Shown in pieces: positions 56,465 through 64,000 of a DNA stretch of 64,000 nucleotides. The notes below the pieces were generated by a model. That model worked only from the letters and a program-made list of their open reading frames with translations, did not search any database and was not told the DNA's origin. The stretch is taken from assembly GCF_022808985.1 (NCBI RefSeq), contig NZ_JAKZFT010000008.1:62001-126000 (forward strand). The letters run 5' to 3'. The DNA comes from Geotalea sp. SG265. Lineage in GTDB: Bacteria > Desulfobacterota > Desulfuromonadia > Geobacterales > Geobacteraceae. Position 1 is the stretch's first letter. The number at the start of each line of letters is the position of its first letter. Both the position numbers and the translations under genes were made by a program.

Positions 56465-56938
56465 TTACTTGAAGTCTGCATACCTGGAGATCACATAATC
56501 CCGGTCCCTCGCCTCTTTCAAGTGGCATTCATAACAGTTCGTCACCGGGTCCAGTTTCGAAGGCTTACCCTCTGCGGTAAAGCCGGCGAATTGCCAGCCA
56601 CCGGTCTCCTTGAATTTTTTGTCCTTTTTCATCAGGACGATCATGTTTTTCTTTCCTTTAACCGGCTTGCCGTTTTCTTCCTTCATCTTGTAATAATCCA
56701 CGACGAAACGGCTCCCTTCGGGATATTTCCCTCCGGCCTTATAGGCAGGCATGGCCTTCTTGTCCACATAGATGTAATGAACGCCGTAAAAAAGGGAACT
56801 CTTGTCGGTGACGACCTTTTCCTTGCTCTTTTCCCATTTTTCGTAACCCTTCGGCAGTGCTGCATTGCCGGCGGCCCATGCCGAACCGGCGGCCAGCAGA
56901 AGGGAAACAGCCGTCAGCATGGCAGATTTTTTCTTCAT
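56465..56938 (-). CDS. Cytochrome P460-like monoheme c-type protein
   Basis: 157 residues from the ATG at 56938 (GGAGGACAC upstream). Signal peptide 1-22 (ends AWAA). The P460 domain follows (about 30-155; VHYIYVDKKAMPAYKAGG, FVVDYYKMKEENGK) with one heme-binding CYECH near the C-terminus. Members are periplasmic hemes that act on hydroxylamine or NO, or have unknown roles. A TATAAT element lies near 57058-57064 upstream. It has no close partner gene. Confidence 0.87.
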   Translation of the reverse strand: MKKKSAMLTAVSLLLAAGSAWAAGNAALPKGYEKWEKSKEKVVTDKSSLFYGVHYIYVDKKAMPAYKAGGKYPEGSRFVVDYYKMKEENGKPVKGKKNMIVLMKKDKKFKETGGWQFAGFTAEGKPSKLDPVTNCYECHLKEARDRDYVISRYADFK

Positions 56939-57108
56939 AGATGTGTCCTCCAAAGATGATTTTTGCGCTGAGCCTTGGCGGCTCGGAGCCGGTGAAGGGT
57001 AATAAATTTGCACCCGTTATTCAAGAAAAACATCACATTGCCGGCAGGTACACATCTATAATTATACTTAGCCACGGGGAATCGGCACCCCTCAAAGGAA
57101 TTGTTCGT

Positions 57109-57753
57109 CTATTTTCGGACAAATATCTCCCGTGCCATGGCCGAATCGATGGCAAACTCGGAAAACCCGACCCGGAAAATATAGGAAGGAAAGGTCTGGG
57201 AAAGGACGATACGGTTGCCGGGCAAAACCCCCATAGCCATCAATTTCTGCATCTTTTTGCTGTCTTCGGTCTGGATGTAGGCAATTTCTCCCTCTTCTCC
57301 AGACTTCAGCTCGGTGAGGGGAACCACCCCTAAATCGCCGCTCCTTCTCGCCTCTTCGCAGCAGTCTCCTGGTGGAATATGCTTGCCGTGGGGACAGGTG
57401 GTGGGGTGGTTGAGCATGGTGCAGACCTTGGCATCGACCCCTTCGTTGAGCAGGTGCTCGAACTGGCATGCCTTGTCGTCTCCCGCTTCTCCACGGACAT
57501 TCAGCACATCCATGAGCAGCCGTTCCGCCAGCCGATGACGTCGGATCGTCCGGCGGCCTTCTTCTCTCCCCTCGGGGCGGAAGTAGACTCTCCCTTCCTT
57601 CACTTCGATCAGGGTCCGGGAAGCCAGCTCCTGATAGGCAGGGTCCCCAGCCGGGATACCCAGCTGGTCAATCTCGGCAAACCCCTTTCCTTCCTCCTCG
57701 ACGGCGATCCACAGCGCCTCCAGAATCTCTTCCGCTTTATCCGATAACTTCAT
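57109..57753 (-). CDS. DtxR/MntR-type metal regulator fused to a FeoA domain
   Basis: 214 residues from the ATG at 57753 (AAGGAG upstream). Winged helix (about 1-65), then the DtxR dimerisation/metal domain with the ligand set C-x-x-E-H (ACQFEHLL) and CPHGKHIP, and a C-terminal FeoA/SH3-like domain (about 145-214, MQKLMAMGVLPGNRI). It probably represses in response to ferrous iron. Third gene after feoB and the zinc-ribbon gene; no separate feoA is visible, so its FeoA domain may also serve the transporter. Confidence 0.88.
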   Translation of the reverse strand: MKLSDKAEEILEALWIAVEEEGKGFAEIDQLGIPAGDPAYQELASRTLIEVKEGRVYFRPEGREEGRRTIRRHRLAERLLMDVLNVRGEAGDDKACQFEHLLNEGVDAKVCTMLNHPTTCPHGKHIPPGDCCEEARRSGDLGVVPLTELKSGEEGEIAYIQTEDSKKMQKLMAMGVLPGNRIVLSQTFPSYIFRVGFSEFAIDSAMAREIFVRK

Positions 57754-57782
57754 CATTTAACTCCTTGCCGTAATATCATCTG

Positions 57783-57965
57783 CTAGTGTTTATCGTTCTT
57801 TGTCAATATTTCCTTAATTTTCTTCACGACGGTCAGTTCGGGAGGGTTTTCATAGTAGCAACGGGGGCAGCGCACCATCCTGCATTTCATCGGTTTGCCG
57901 CATTTTCCGCAACCCGTGATGCCTTCTTCCTGGCTGAATTCGTGTCCGCAATAACCGCATTTCAT
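57783..57965 (-). CDS. Small zinc-ribbon protein of the feo operon
   Basis: 60 residues with GAGGTATTCC before the ATG. Cysteines occur as CGYC, CGKC and CPRC, enough for one or two zinc or iron sites. A lysine-rich helix ends the protein. It is 12 bases downstream of feoB. It is not a recognisable FeoC winged helix, but its place suggests a helper for FeoB. Confidence 0.75.
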   Translation of the reverse strand: MKCGYCGHEFSQEEGITGCGKCGKPMKCRMVRCPRCYYENPPELTVVKKIKEILTKNDKH

Positions 57966-57977
57966 GGAATACCTCTG

Positions 57978-59969
57978 TTATACCAATTTCGTAACGAGCA
58001 GGAACTGATTGAGCAGATAACCGCTGCCAAAGGCAAGGGTGCTGACGAAAACACCGATGGCCAATGCGACCTTCAATCCCCGCTCCCGCTTCATGACCAG
58101 GAATTGGGCCACGCAGGGAATGAAGAGGGTCAGGGTAACAGCCGCCACGGTCAATTGCCGTCCATCCAGTATACCCTTGGTCTGCAGGTCGTAAAGACCC
58201 GCAGCGCCGTAATCGCGACGGAAAAATCCAAAGATGAATGCCACTGCCACATCCTTGGGCAGCCCCATCATGCCCATCACCGGGCTCAACCATTCCACCG
58301 CCATTTCAAAGAAGTGGGTAAGCTTGCCGATCCAGAGCAGCACCGAAGCCAGGATAAAGAGTGGCAATATCTCCATGAAGTACCACTGCATCCTGGTATA
58401 AGTCTTGGTCAGGACATTGGATAACTGGGGCAACCGCATGGGGGGTAGCTCCATGTAGAACATGGGGGTCTCGCCCGGCATGAGGCGCGCGGCCAGGAAA
58501 CCGATGAGGAGAAAAATGAGTATCAGACAGACCCCCCAGACCAGAAGCGCCCCGGGTGCCTTGGACAGCAGCGCCAGAATCACCCCGAGCTGGGCGGAAC
58601 AGGGAATGGCCAGAGCCAGCAGCAGGGTGGCAAGGACCCGTTCCCGCACCGTCTCCAGGGTACGGGTAACCATGGTGGCCATGGTGTCGCACCCGAAACC
58701 GAGCACGATGGGGATGACGGCTCGACCGGTAAGACCGATCTTCTTGAAGACCCGGTCCACCAGGAGCGCCAGCCGGGGAAAATAGCCGCTATCCTCAAGT
58801 ATGGAAAAAAAGAGGAAAAAGGTGGCGACGATAGGAAGAATAATGCCCACGGCATAGCGCAGTCCCAGCGTCAGGACGCCATACTCCCCCACGAACAGTT
58901 CCTGAATGGGTATCCATGGTATGATGCCCTTGACGAGCCCGGTTACCCACGGGTTGAAATATTGCTCGAAAAGGGTCCCTTCGAGAAAATCTACCAGCGT
59001 CCCGGCACCGAAATCGCCGACAAATTTATAGAGGCCATAGTAGAGCACCAACAGAAGCAATGGTATGCCGGTCAACGGCCGCACTGCCCAGCGGGAAAGA
59101 CGTTCGCTGAAGGTGACCACCCGCTTGTCGGGCAGACTGAAGACCCCCGCCAACAATCCCTTGACGACCCCCTTCCGCTCCATGGAAAGGTCAAGATGAA
59201 AGGACTCACGGCGCTCAAAGGTCTTCTCGCGCACCTTTCCGGCGATGGCGGCAAAACCCTCCCCTTCCCGCTCTGCCACCAGGGCTGAAACTTCCTCATC
59301 CCGCTGCAGAAGCAGCAGGGCCACGGATTTCTTCGATAAGGCATAATCACCATTGATCAGCTGGGAGACACTGTCGATATCGGCCTCAAGCCTCTTGCTG
59401 TAAGCGAAAACAGCATGCTTCCGCCGGCTGTAGACGGCAATGGCCTTCCTGATCTCGTCCAGACCACGTTTTTTTGCCGTGGCAGCGCCGATCACCGGGA
59501 TGCCCAGCTTTTCCTGCAAAAGCGGCAGATCGATGGAGAGGCCCATCCGCTCCGCCTCATCCATGATGTTGACCACCAGCACCACCGGCAACTGGGCATC
59601 GATCAGCTGCAGGGTCATGACCAGCATCCGCTCCAGGTTCCGTGCATCCAGCACATGCAGAACCACGTCGGGAGATTCCTTGAGCAGGATCTCCCGGGCC
59701 ACCCGTTCCTCCTCGGTTATGGGCAACAGCGAGTACATTCCCGGAGTGTCGATAATTTCACAGGTTGTACCGTTAATGGCAGCAGAACCGCGGGCAACCT
59801 CCACGGAAGTGCCGGGATAATTGGAGACCGTCACATAGGCGCCGGTCAGGGCATTGAAAAGGACGCTTTTCCCCACATTCGGATTTCCCACGAGAGCGAC
59901 CTTTTTGACAGCACCGGTTACGACACCTGCATTTGAGTGACAAGAGCTCTTTTTCTTGAATAAACCCAT
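57978..59969 (-). CDS. feoB: Ferrous iron transporter FeoB
   Basis: 663 residues. The cytoplasmic G domain has G1 GNPNVGKS (about 28-35), G3 DTPGMYSL and G4 VNIMDEAE. A helical GDI-like region and a membrane domain with about eight helices and two Gate motifs (VPIVLGFGCDTMATMVTRTL, AIPCSAQLG) follow. It imports Fe(II), a major nutrient for an iron-reducing anaerobe. The first residues are lysine- and cysteine-containing. A near-perfect Fur box lies 25-39 bases before the ATG. Confidence 0.95.
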   Translation of the reverse strand: MGLFKKKSSCHSNAGVVTGAVKKVALVGNPNVGKSVLFNALTGAYVTVSNYPGTSVEVARGSAAINGTTCEIIDTPGMYSLLPITEEERVAREILLKESPDVVLHVLDARNLERMLVMTLQLIDAQLPVVLVVNIMDEAERMGLSIDLPLLQEKLGIPVIGAATAKKRGLDEIRKAIAVYSRRKHAVFAYSKRLEADIDSVSQLINGDYALSKKSVALLLLQRDEEVSALVAEREGEGFAAIAGKVREKTFERRESFHLDLSMERKGVVKGLLAGVFSLPDKRVVTFSERLSRWAVRPLTGIPLLLLVLYYGLYKFVGDFGAGTLVDFLEGTLFEQYFNPWVTGLVKGIIPWIPIQELFVGEYGVLTLGLRYAVGIILPIVATFFLFFSILEDSGYFPRLALLVDRVFKKIGLTGRAVIPIVLGFGCDTMATMVTRTLETVRERVLATLLLALAIPCSAQLGVILALLSKAPGALLVWGVCLILIFLLIGFLAARLMPGETPMFYMELPPMRLPQLSNVLTKTYTRMQWYFMEILPLFILASVLLWIGKLTHFFEMAVEWLSPVMGMMGLPKDVAVAFIFGFFRRDYGAAGLYDLQTKGILDGRQLTVAAVTLTLFIPCVAQFLVMKRERGLKVALAIGVFVSTLAFGSGYLLNQFLLVTKLV

Positions 59970-59993
59970 TTCCCTAGTTCCTTTTGTTGTAAT

Positions 59994-60008
59994 TGATAAT
60001 CATTTTCA
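59994..60008 (-). promoter_or_regulatory. Fur box upstream of feoB
   Basis: On the minus strand TGAAAATGATTATCA matches the 7-1-7 Fur consensus TGATAATGATTATCA at 14 of 15 positions and overlaps a plausible -10 region (TATCAA, with TTGCGA 16 bases upstream). Confidence 0.8.
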
Positions 60009-60033
60009 AATATTTCGCAAAAAATTTTTGTGC

Positions 60034-60465
60034 CTATTTTCTGCATTTGGCACATAGGCCATACAGCTCCAACTTATGTGTTTTGATAAGAAAGCCGTAA
60101 CTGTCAGCTATCTCATCCTGCAGCTTTTCGATGGTCGCGTTCTCGAATTCGGCAATTGCGCCGCAACGGGTGCAGACCAGGTGGTCATGGTGCTCCCCTT
60201 CGGTCACATGCTCGTAGCGGGTCTGCCCATCACCGAACTGTATTTCACGGGCAATGCCCGATTCGGCAAAAAGCTTCAGCGTCCGATAGACCGTTGCGTA
60301 GCCGATGGCTGGATGCTTGGCGCGAAGCTTGAGATATAGCTCTTCCAGGCTCATGTGTTCGGAGGTGGAAAGGAAGAAATCGAGAATAATGTCCCGCTGG
60401 CGTGTGGACTTGAGTCCCTTTTGGGCTATGAAGTCACTGAAGGTTTTTTTCTTGGCGCGCTTCAC
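60034..60465 (-). CDS. fur: Ferric uptake regulator (Fur family)
   Basis: 143 residues from the GTG at 60465, chosen because TTTGGAG lies six bases upstream and because the promoter and Fur box at 60480-60522 exclude the longer reading frame. Winged helix (about 15-85, TRQRDIILDFFL, PAIGYATVYRTLKLF), dimerisation/metal domain with EHHDHLVC and two zinc pairs CTRC and CAKC. Most likely the iron-responsive regulator of feoB; other Fur-family roles (PerR, Zur) are less likely given the Fur boxes here. Confidence 0.88.
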   Translation of the reverse strand: MKRAKKKTFSDFIAQKGLKSTRQRDIILDFFLSTSEHMSLEELYLKLRAKHPAIGYATVYRTLKLFAESGIAREIQFGDGQTRYEHVTEGEHHDHLVCTRCGAIAEFENATIEKLQDEIADSYGFLIKTHKLELYGLCAKCRK

Positions 60466-60479
60466 GGGGTTCTCCAAAT

Positions 60480-60494
60480 TGAAAGTGATTTTCA
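60480..60494 (-). promoter_or_regulatory. Fur box overlapping the fur transcription start
   Basis: On the minus strand TGAAAATCACTTTCA is a 7-1-7 palindrome with one mismatched pair and matches the Fur consensus at 11 or 12 of 15 positions, depending on the strand read. It sits just downstream of the -10 element. Confidence 0.65.
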
Positions 60495-60522
60495 CTATAC
60501 TGACAGGCGCGGCGGGTGTCAA
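60494..60522 (-). promoter_or_regulatory. Sigma-70 promoter of fur
   Basis: On the minus strand TTGACA (60517-60522) and TATAGT (60494-60499) are 17 bases apart. With the adjacent Fur box this indicates autoregulation. Confidence 0.75.
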
Positions 60523-60601
60523 CTACTTTTTCAGCTGAAGAATATTTCCAAGTATGCAGTTATCGCAATATATGATACCTTATGTGTAAAAGGAGGTTCG
60601 T

Positions 60602-60766
60602 ATGCAGGAGATATTGATGCTTCTCGGCTTTCTGGTCCTGTGGATCGCACTGCAGAAATTCATTCTTCCACGCTTAGGCGTCTCCACCTGAATGGCCGAG
60701 TCATGCTCCCCCGCGGGTCGGGGGAAAAAGGACGAAGAGCAACGCAGGAAAGAATCCGCACCATGA
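60602..60766 (+). CDS. Candidate selenoprotein: tiny membrane protein with in-frame UGA (Sec) at codon 30
   Basis: AAAGGAGG precedes the ATG by six bases, an excellent ribosome site. 29 sense codons give a single membrane helix ending in LPRLGVST, then UGA (60689-60691), then 24 more in-frame codons beginning MAESC and ending in a lysine/glutamate-rich tail before a second UGA at 60764. Decoded as selenocysteine, the first UGA makes a U-x4-C pair (U30 and C35) right after the helix. A hairpin that fits bacterial SECIS rules lies 15 bases after the UGA (see separate entry). If UGA is a plain stop, the gene is 60602-60691, 29 residues. It converges on the DsbC-like gene. Function unknown; a membrane-bound thiol/selenol redox role is inferred. 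Confidence 0.55.
60707..60725 (+). promoter_or_regulatory. Candidate bacterial SECIS hairpin
   Basis: TCCCCCG (60707-60713) pairs perfectly with CGGGGGA (60719-60725), leaving the five-base loop CGGGT. Twenty-two bases lie between the UGA and the loop, inside the 16-37 range expected for bSECIS, and the loop has G in its first two bases. Confidence 0.5.
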
Positions 60767-60771
60767 AGACA

Positions 60772-60794
60772 AGGCCTGTCATGGCGACAGGCCT
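60772..60794. other. Perfect hairpin between convergent genes
   Basis: AGGCCTGTC and GACAGGCCT pair around a five-base loop. There is no T run on either strand, so it may be a weak terminator or mRNA 3' stabiliser. Confidence 0.45.
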
Positions 60795-60820
60795 CAATCA
60801 CTTGCGTAGCAACCCAGCCG

Positions 60821-61606
60821 TCATCTGTTCGTTTTCTTACCGTTGAAGAGGGCCTGTATTTCCGCAGCAGTCCTTGCACCGGCCAAAAGCCTTCCGTCAG
60901 AAAAAATCAGCGTCGGAGTAGAGTTCACCCCCAGTTTGGCGGCAAGCCTGATATTTTCATCGACCCCTGCCCGCGGCGTATTGGGGCCGGGCGCCGGCAA
61001 AGCAACCTTGGCAAAAGCATCATCAAGGAGCTTGGCCGAAGGGCCCTGCATTATGACCCTGGATTTGTCATAGGCGGTGGGATGAATTTTCAGGGGAAAG
61101 AGCTTCACATAGACCGCCACCGACCTGTCCATGGCGACGAGCTTCTTCAGCTCCCCGTGCAGCTTGGCGCAAAAGGGACAATCGGGATCGGTAAAGACGA
61201 AGAGCCTCTTTTTCCCCTGGGGATTGCCGAGTATTATGGAGTTGCCGGGGGTGAGAAGAGCCGGATTCACCTTGGTCACCGCAGCCTGGGGAGCAGCACC
61301 GCCGCCGATGGGCTTTTTCGTCGCCAGGCTGAAGATGGGTCCCGGAATAATATGCTTCTTCCCGTAGTCAACGTAGGCGACCCCCTTTTTGCCGTCCTTT
61401 TCCATATCCAACTCCCAGACTCCGCGCATGGCCGGAAACTTCACCTGGGTCACCCTGCCCCCCAGCCCCTTCACCAGCGTATTGGCCTCTTTCACGGATA
61501 GGGAATGACAGCCGGCACAGTTGCCGCCGCAACCCTCCTTTGGCATGGCCGACGCGCTGCCGGCGAAAAGGACTGACATGATCAGGGCTGTTGCCAATTT
61601 GTTCAT
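60821..61606 (-). CDS. DsbC-like periplasmic thiol-disulfide protein with an N-terminal CxxCH
   Basis: 261 residues with a signal peptide (1-20, ASA). Soon after cleavage comes GCGGNCAGCHSLS, which holds a CAGCH that fits a c-type heme motif. The middle is a DsbC-type dimerisation-like domain (about 40-95) and the C-terminal half is a thioredoxin fold with CPFC in FTDPDCPFCAKLH and cis-proline STPTLIF. It likely isomerises or reduces disulfides of exported proteins, perhaps multiheme cytochromes. Whether the CxxCH binds heme is unproven. No dsbD gene is nearby. Confidence 0.85.
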   Translation of the reverse strand: MNKLATALIMSVLFAGSASAMPKEGCGGNCAGCHSLSVKEANTLVKGLGGRVTQVKFPAMRGVWELDMEKDGKKGVAYVDYGKKHIIPGPIFSLATKKPIGGGAAPQAAVTKVNPALLTPGNSIILGNPQGKKRLFVFTDPDCPFCAKLHGELKKLVAMDRSVAVYVKLFPLKIHPTAYDKSRVIMQGPSAKLLDDAFAKVALPAPGPNTPRAGVDENIRLAAKLGVNSTPTLIFSDGRLLAGARTAAEIQALFNGKKTNR

Positions 61607-61632
61607 TGCATGCTCCTTTACCGCGTTTTCAT

Positions 61633-61665
61633 GCGAAAGCCGCCGGGCTGCCCCGACGGCTTCGA
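61633..61665 (-). terminator. Possible terminator after ahcY
   Basis: On the minus strand GAAGCCGTCGGG and CCCGGCGGCTTT pair around GCAG with one mismatch; only a short T run follows. Confidence 0.55.
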
Positions 61666-61708
61666 TGTTTTCGACTATACTCCAGATGGGCTGATAAAGT
61701 CCAGCCTG

Positions 61709-63103
61709 CTAATAACGGTAGTGCTCCGACTTGTATGGCCCATCAACACTGACACCGATGTAAGCAGCCTGCTTCTCCGTCAGCGTCGTTAATTGGGCGT
61801 TCAGCTTCTTCAGCTGCAGCCGTGCCACCTTCTCGTCCAGGTGCTTCGGCAGGGTATAGACCCCGACCACATATTTTCCAGGATTGGTAAAGATCTCGAT
61901 CTGGGCAATAGTCTGGTTGGCGAAGGAAGAGGACATGACGTAGCTGGGGTGCCCCGTGGCGCAGCCCAGATTGACCAGTCGTCCCTTGGCCAGCAGAATG
62001 ATTCTGTTGCCCGACGGCATGATGATGTGATCCACCTGGGGTTTGATCTCTTCCCACTGATATTTTTCGATGCTCGCCACGTCGATCTCGTTGTCGAAAT
62101 GGCCGATGTTGCAGACGATGGCCTGGTCCTTCATCTTTATCATGTGCTCATGTGTAATGACATGGTAGTTGCCGGTACAGGTAACAAAGATATCGGCCTT
62201 GTCGGCGGCATAGTCCATGGTCACGACCCGGTAGCCTTCCATGGCCGCCTGCAGTGCACAGATGGGATCTACCTCCGTGACCCAGACCTGGGCGGAAAGA
62301 GCACGCAGCGCCTGGGCAGAACCTTTCCCCACATCACCATAACCGCAGACCAAGGCGATCTTGCCGGCAACCATGACGTCGGTGGCCCGCTTGATGCCAT
62401 CCACCAGCGACTCACGACAGCCATAGAGGTTGTCGAATTTGGACTTGGTCACCGAATCATTGACGTTGATGGCCGGAAAACGGAGCTCCCCCCGCTCGTG
62501 CATCTGGTAGAGACGGTGAACGCCGGTGGTCGTCTCCTCGGTCACCCCTTTGATCTGGGCAATGCGGGTGGAGTACCAGGCGGGATCGGTGGCCAGCTTG
62601 TTCCTGATGGCGGCAAAAAGGACGGTCTCTTCCTCGGAACACGGCTTTTCGAGAACGGAAGCATCCTTCTCCGCCTTGGTGCCGAGATGCAGCAACAGAG
62701 TAGCATCGCCGCCATCATCCAGAATCATATTGGAGAAGCCACCGTCGGGCCACTCAAAGATACGGTGCGTATAATCCCAGTATTCCGTCAGGGATTCCCC
62801 CTTGTAAGCAAAGACCGGAATGCTCTGGGCAGCGATGGCAGCAGCCGCATGGTCCTGGGTGGAAAAGATGTTGCAGGAAGCCCAGCGAACTTCTGCCCCT
62901 AGGGCCTTCAGAGTCTCAATAAGGACGGCGGTCTGGATGGTCATGTGCAGCGAACCGGTGATACGTGCGCCCTTGAGTGGCTGTTTTCCGGCATATTCTT
63001 CCCGGATGGCCATGAGTCCAGGCATTTCGGTCTCGGCAATCCTGATTTCCTTCTTCCCCCATTCGGCCAGAGAGAGATCGGCGACTTTAAAATCCTGTGA
63101 CAT
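61709..63103 (-). CDS. ahcY: S-adenosylhomocysteine hydrolase
   Basis: 464 residues from the ATG at 63103 (AAAGGAGAAA upstream); the reading frame is open to 63202 but those residues are foreign. It splits SAH into adenosine and homocysteine with bound NAD. Signatures are [16 protein letters not shown] (substrate site), [15 protein letters not shown] and the NAD loop [11 protein letters not shown]. The C-terminal KSEHYRY completes the tetramer contact. It begins 32 bases after the SahR-like regulator, so the two form an operon. Confidence 0.96.
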   Translation of the reverse strand: MSQDFKVADLSLAEWGKKEIRIAETEMPGLMAIREEYAGKQPLKGARITGSLHMTIQTAVLIETLKALGAEVRWASCNIFSTQDHAAAAIAAQSIPVFAYKGESLTEYWDYTHRIFEWPDGGFSNMILDDGGDATLLLHLGTKAEKDASVLEKPCSEEETVLFAAIRNKLATDPAWYSTRIAQIKGVTEETTTGVHRLYQMHERGELRFPAINVNDSVTKSKFDNLYGCRESLVDGIKRATDVMVAGKIALVCGYGDVGKGSAQALRALSAQVWVTEVDPICALQAAMEGYRVVTMDYAADKADIFVTCTGNYHVITHEHMIKMKDQAIVCNIGHFDNEIDVASIEKYQWEEIKPQVDHIIMPSGNRIILLAKGRLVNLGCATGHPSYVMSSSFANQTIAQIEIFTNPGKYVVGVYTLPKHLDEKVARLQLKKLNAQLTTLTEKQAAYIGVSVDGPYKSEHYRY

Positions 63104-63135
63104 GGTGCTTTCTCCTTTTATTGATGTATTTCCAT

Positions 63136-64000
63136 CTATTTTTTTGAAGCAGATGCCAACAAAATCGCCACCTGCCCAGCATGTCCATCCAGACGTCTGC
63201 ACGTCACAGCGGTAAACCCTGCTGCCTCAAGCCACGAACAAAGTTCATGTTTTTCAAAGCCCAGCCACTGGTCTGCCAGCTGTTCCCGGGCTAGCTCCCG
63301 TTCATGTCGAGCCAGGTCGGCAATGAGCAATGCGCCACCGGCAGTGAGTACCCTCTTTATCTCTTGAAGCACCGCGACCGGGTCCGCGGCATGATGCAGC
63401 ACCATGTTGGCAACCACACACCCAGCACCGCCGTCGGCGATCGGCAGGTGGGTCATTTCTCCCAGGCGTAGCTCGACTCCGGTAAGGCCTGCCTCGGCTA
63501 CTCGACGACCGGCTTCTTCCAGCATGGCAGGAGAATGATCGACGCCGATAACCCGCGATGCCACGGCAGCAAGCTGAGGAAGCAGGCTACCGGTACCGAC
63601 GCCTATCTCAACAACTTCTGCGTGCGAAGGGACCGATCGGACCAACTGCGGCAGGTATTCCGGTACCGGCAAAAGGGTCTGGGCCAACTCATCCCACTGG
63701 CGGGCATGGCGGTCGAAAAACTCCTGGCTGCGCCGGCGACGGCCTTCCAGCACCCTGGCCACGGCGGCCACATCCTCGGCACGATGAGGCAGTCCATCGG
63801 CCTGTTCTTTGAATACCGGATAAATGGCGCTGAAAAAGGCGTTACCGTCCCCGACCCGGTAGTAACTCCAGGTTCCTTGCCGCTTCACCGCGAGCACACC
63901 TGCCTCCGTCAAAATCTTCAGGTGCCTGGAAATGCGGGACTGTCCCATACCGAGAATTGCGGTCAATTCCTGGACGGTGAATTCACCTCCGCCTAGAATC
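63136..64000 (-). CDS. ArsR-type HTH fused to methyltransferase domain, SahR-like (5' end outside window)
   Basis: The frame is open to the last bases of the window, so the start lies beyond 64000. The visible part begins inside an ArsR winged helix ([24 protein letters not shown]), followed by a SAM-methyltransferase-type domain ([34 protein letters not shown]). An ArsR-methyltransferase fusion directly upstream of ahcY is the layout of SahR, a SAH-responsive repressor of the methionine/SAM cycle in proteobacteria, in which the methyltransferase fold senses SAH. The name rests on architecture and neighbour. Confidence 0.8.
   Translation of the reverse strand, partial: ILGGGEFTVQELTAILGMGQSRISRHLKILTEAGVLAVKRQGTWSYYRVGDGNAFFSAIYPVFKEQADGLPHRAEDVAAVARVLEGRRRRSQEFFDRHARQWDELAQTLLPVPEYLPQLVRSVPSHAEVVEIGVGTGSLLPQLAAVASRVIGVDHSPAMLEEAGRRVAEAGLTGVELRLGEMTHLPIADGGAGCVVANMVLHHAADPVAVLQEIKRVLTAGGALLIADLARHERELAREQLADQWLGFEKHELCSWLEAAGFTAVTCRRLDGHAGQVAILLASASKK

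Noticed and set aside
56939-57108. Possible c-di-GMP (GEMM) riboswitch before the cytochrome P460-like gene
   Set aside because: Such riboswitches often precede cytochrome genes in this group, but the GCAAAGCC-type core and the tetraloop/receptor pattern are absent here.
57783-57965. The small feo-operon protein as FeoC
   Set aside because: It has several CxxC pairs but no winged-helix pattern, so the FeoC name is not supported.
63104-63135. SAH riboswitch before ahcY
   Set aside because: Only 32 bases separate ahcY from the upstream regulator gene, too few for the known fold, and the regulator itself offers a control mechanism.

Overview
The window reads as a chromosomal segment of a Geobacter/Geotalea-type member of the Desulfuromonadota. 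This is inferred from gene content, not from a database search. The pointers are a bacteriohemerythrin, a cytochrome P460-like protein, several chemoreceptors with a che operon, hopanoid-modification genes, c-di-GMP enzymes, a class I fumarase, AsnS, and the combined LPS-export/rpoN/PTS-Ntr locus with HprK and RapZ. I see no prophage, IS element, CRISPR array, rRNA or complete tRNA.

Layout. 1-9.2 kb: end of an AsmA-like gene, a lipoprotein, a B12-binding radical SAM/TPR protein, a LysM-NlpC/P60 hydrolase, a fused diadenylate cyclase/YbbR protein, UbiE/MenG, a bacteriohemerythrin and small unknowns. 9.3-15.6 kb: a translationally coupled sulfotransferase and flippase-like membrane protein, fumarase, small regulators and a DUF815 ATPase. 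15.6-25.3 kb: a dCache-HAMP-PAS-GGDEF-EAL protein, LpxC, AsnS, a PDZ/glutaredoxin pair, the hpnJ-hpnK-transporter operon and a divergent nucleosidase. 25.4-39.1 kb: one long minus-strand block running kdsB-pyrG-kdsA-kdsD-kdsC-lptC-lptA-lptB-rpoN-hpf-ptsN-hprK-rapZ-EIIA(Man)-HPr-EI. It joins Kdo/LPS production and export to sigma-54 and a permease-less phosphorelay. 39.1-56.4 kb: a chemotaxis island (receptor-like soluble protein, STAS, CheY, CheA, histidine kinase, three transmembrane chemoreceptors, a periplasmic carbonic anhydrase, CheW, CheR, CheB, EAL-HDOD). Four sigma-28 (FliA)-like promoters fit its transcription units. 56.4-64 kb: cytochrome P460-like protein, feoB with a zinc-ribbon protein and a DtxR-FeoA regulator, Fur, a very small membrane protein that is a good candidate selenoprotein, a DsbC-like protein, AhcY and a SahR-like ArsR-methyltransferase regulator cut by the window end.

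The strongest leads are: (1) a 29-codon membrane ORF whose UGA is followed by an in-frame extension and a bSECIS-like hairpin at the right distance; (2) a FliA promoter set across the chemotaxis island; (3) a CheA linker carrying a tandem MshEN-like (c-di-GMP-binding type) motif; (4) a soluble receptor-like protein with two degenerate MCP hairpins and a CheZ-like DxxxQ motif, in a cluster with no recognisable CheY phosphatase; (5) three chemoreceptor signalling domains with a mosaic pattern of silent differences that indicates gene conversion, all ending in an xFEKF pentapeptide.
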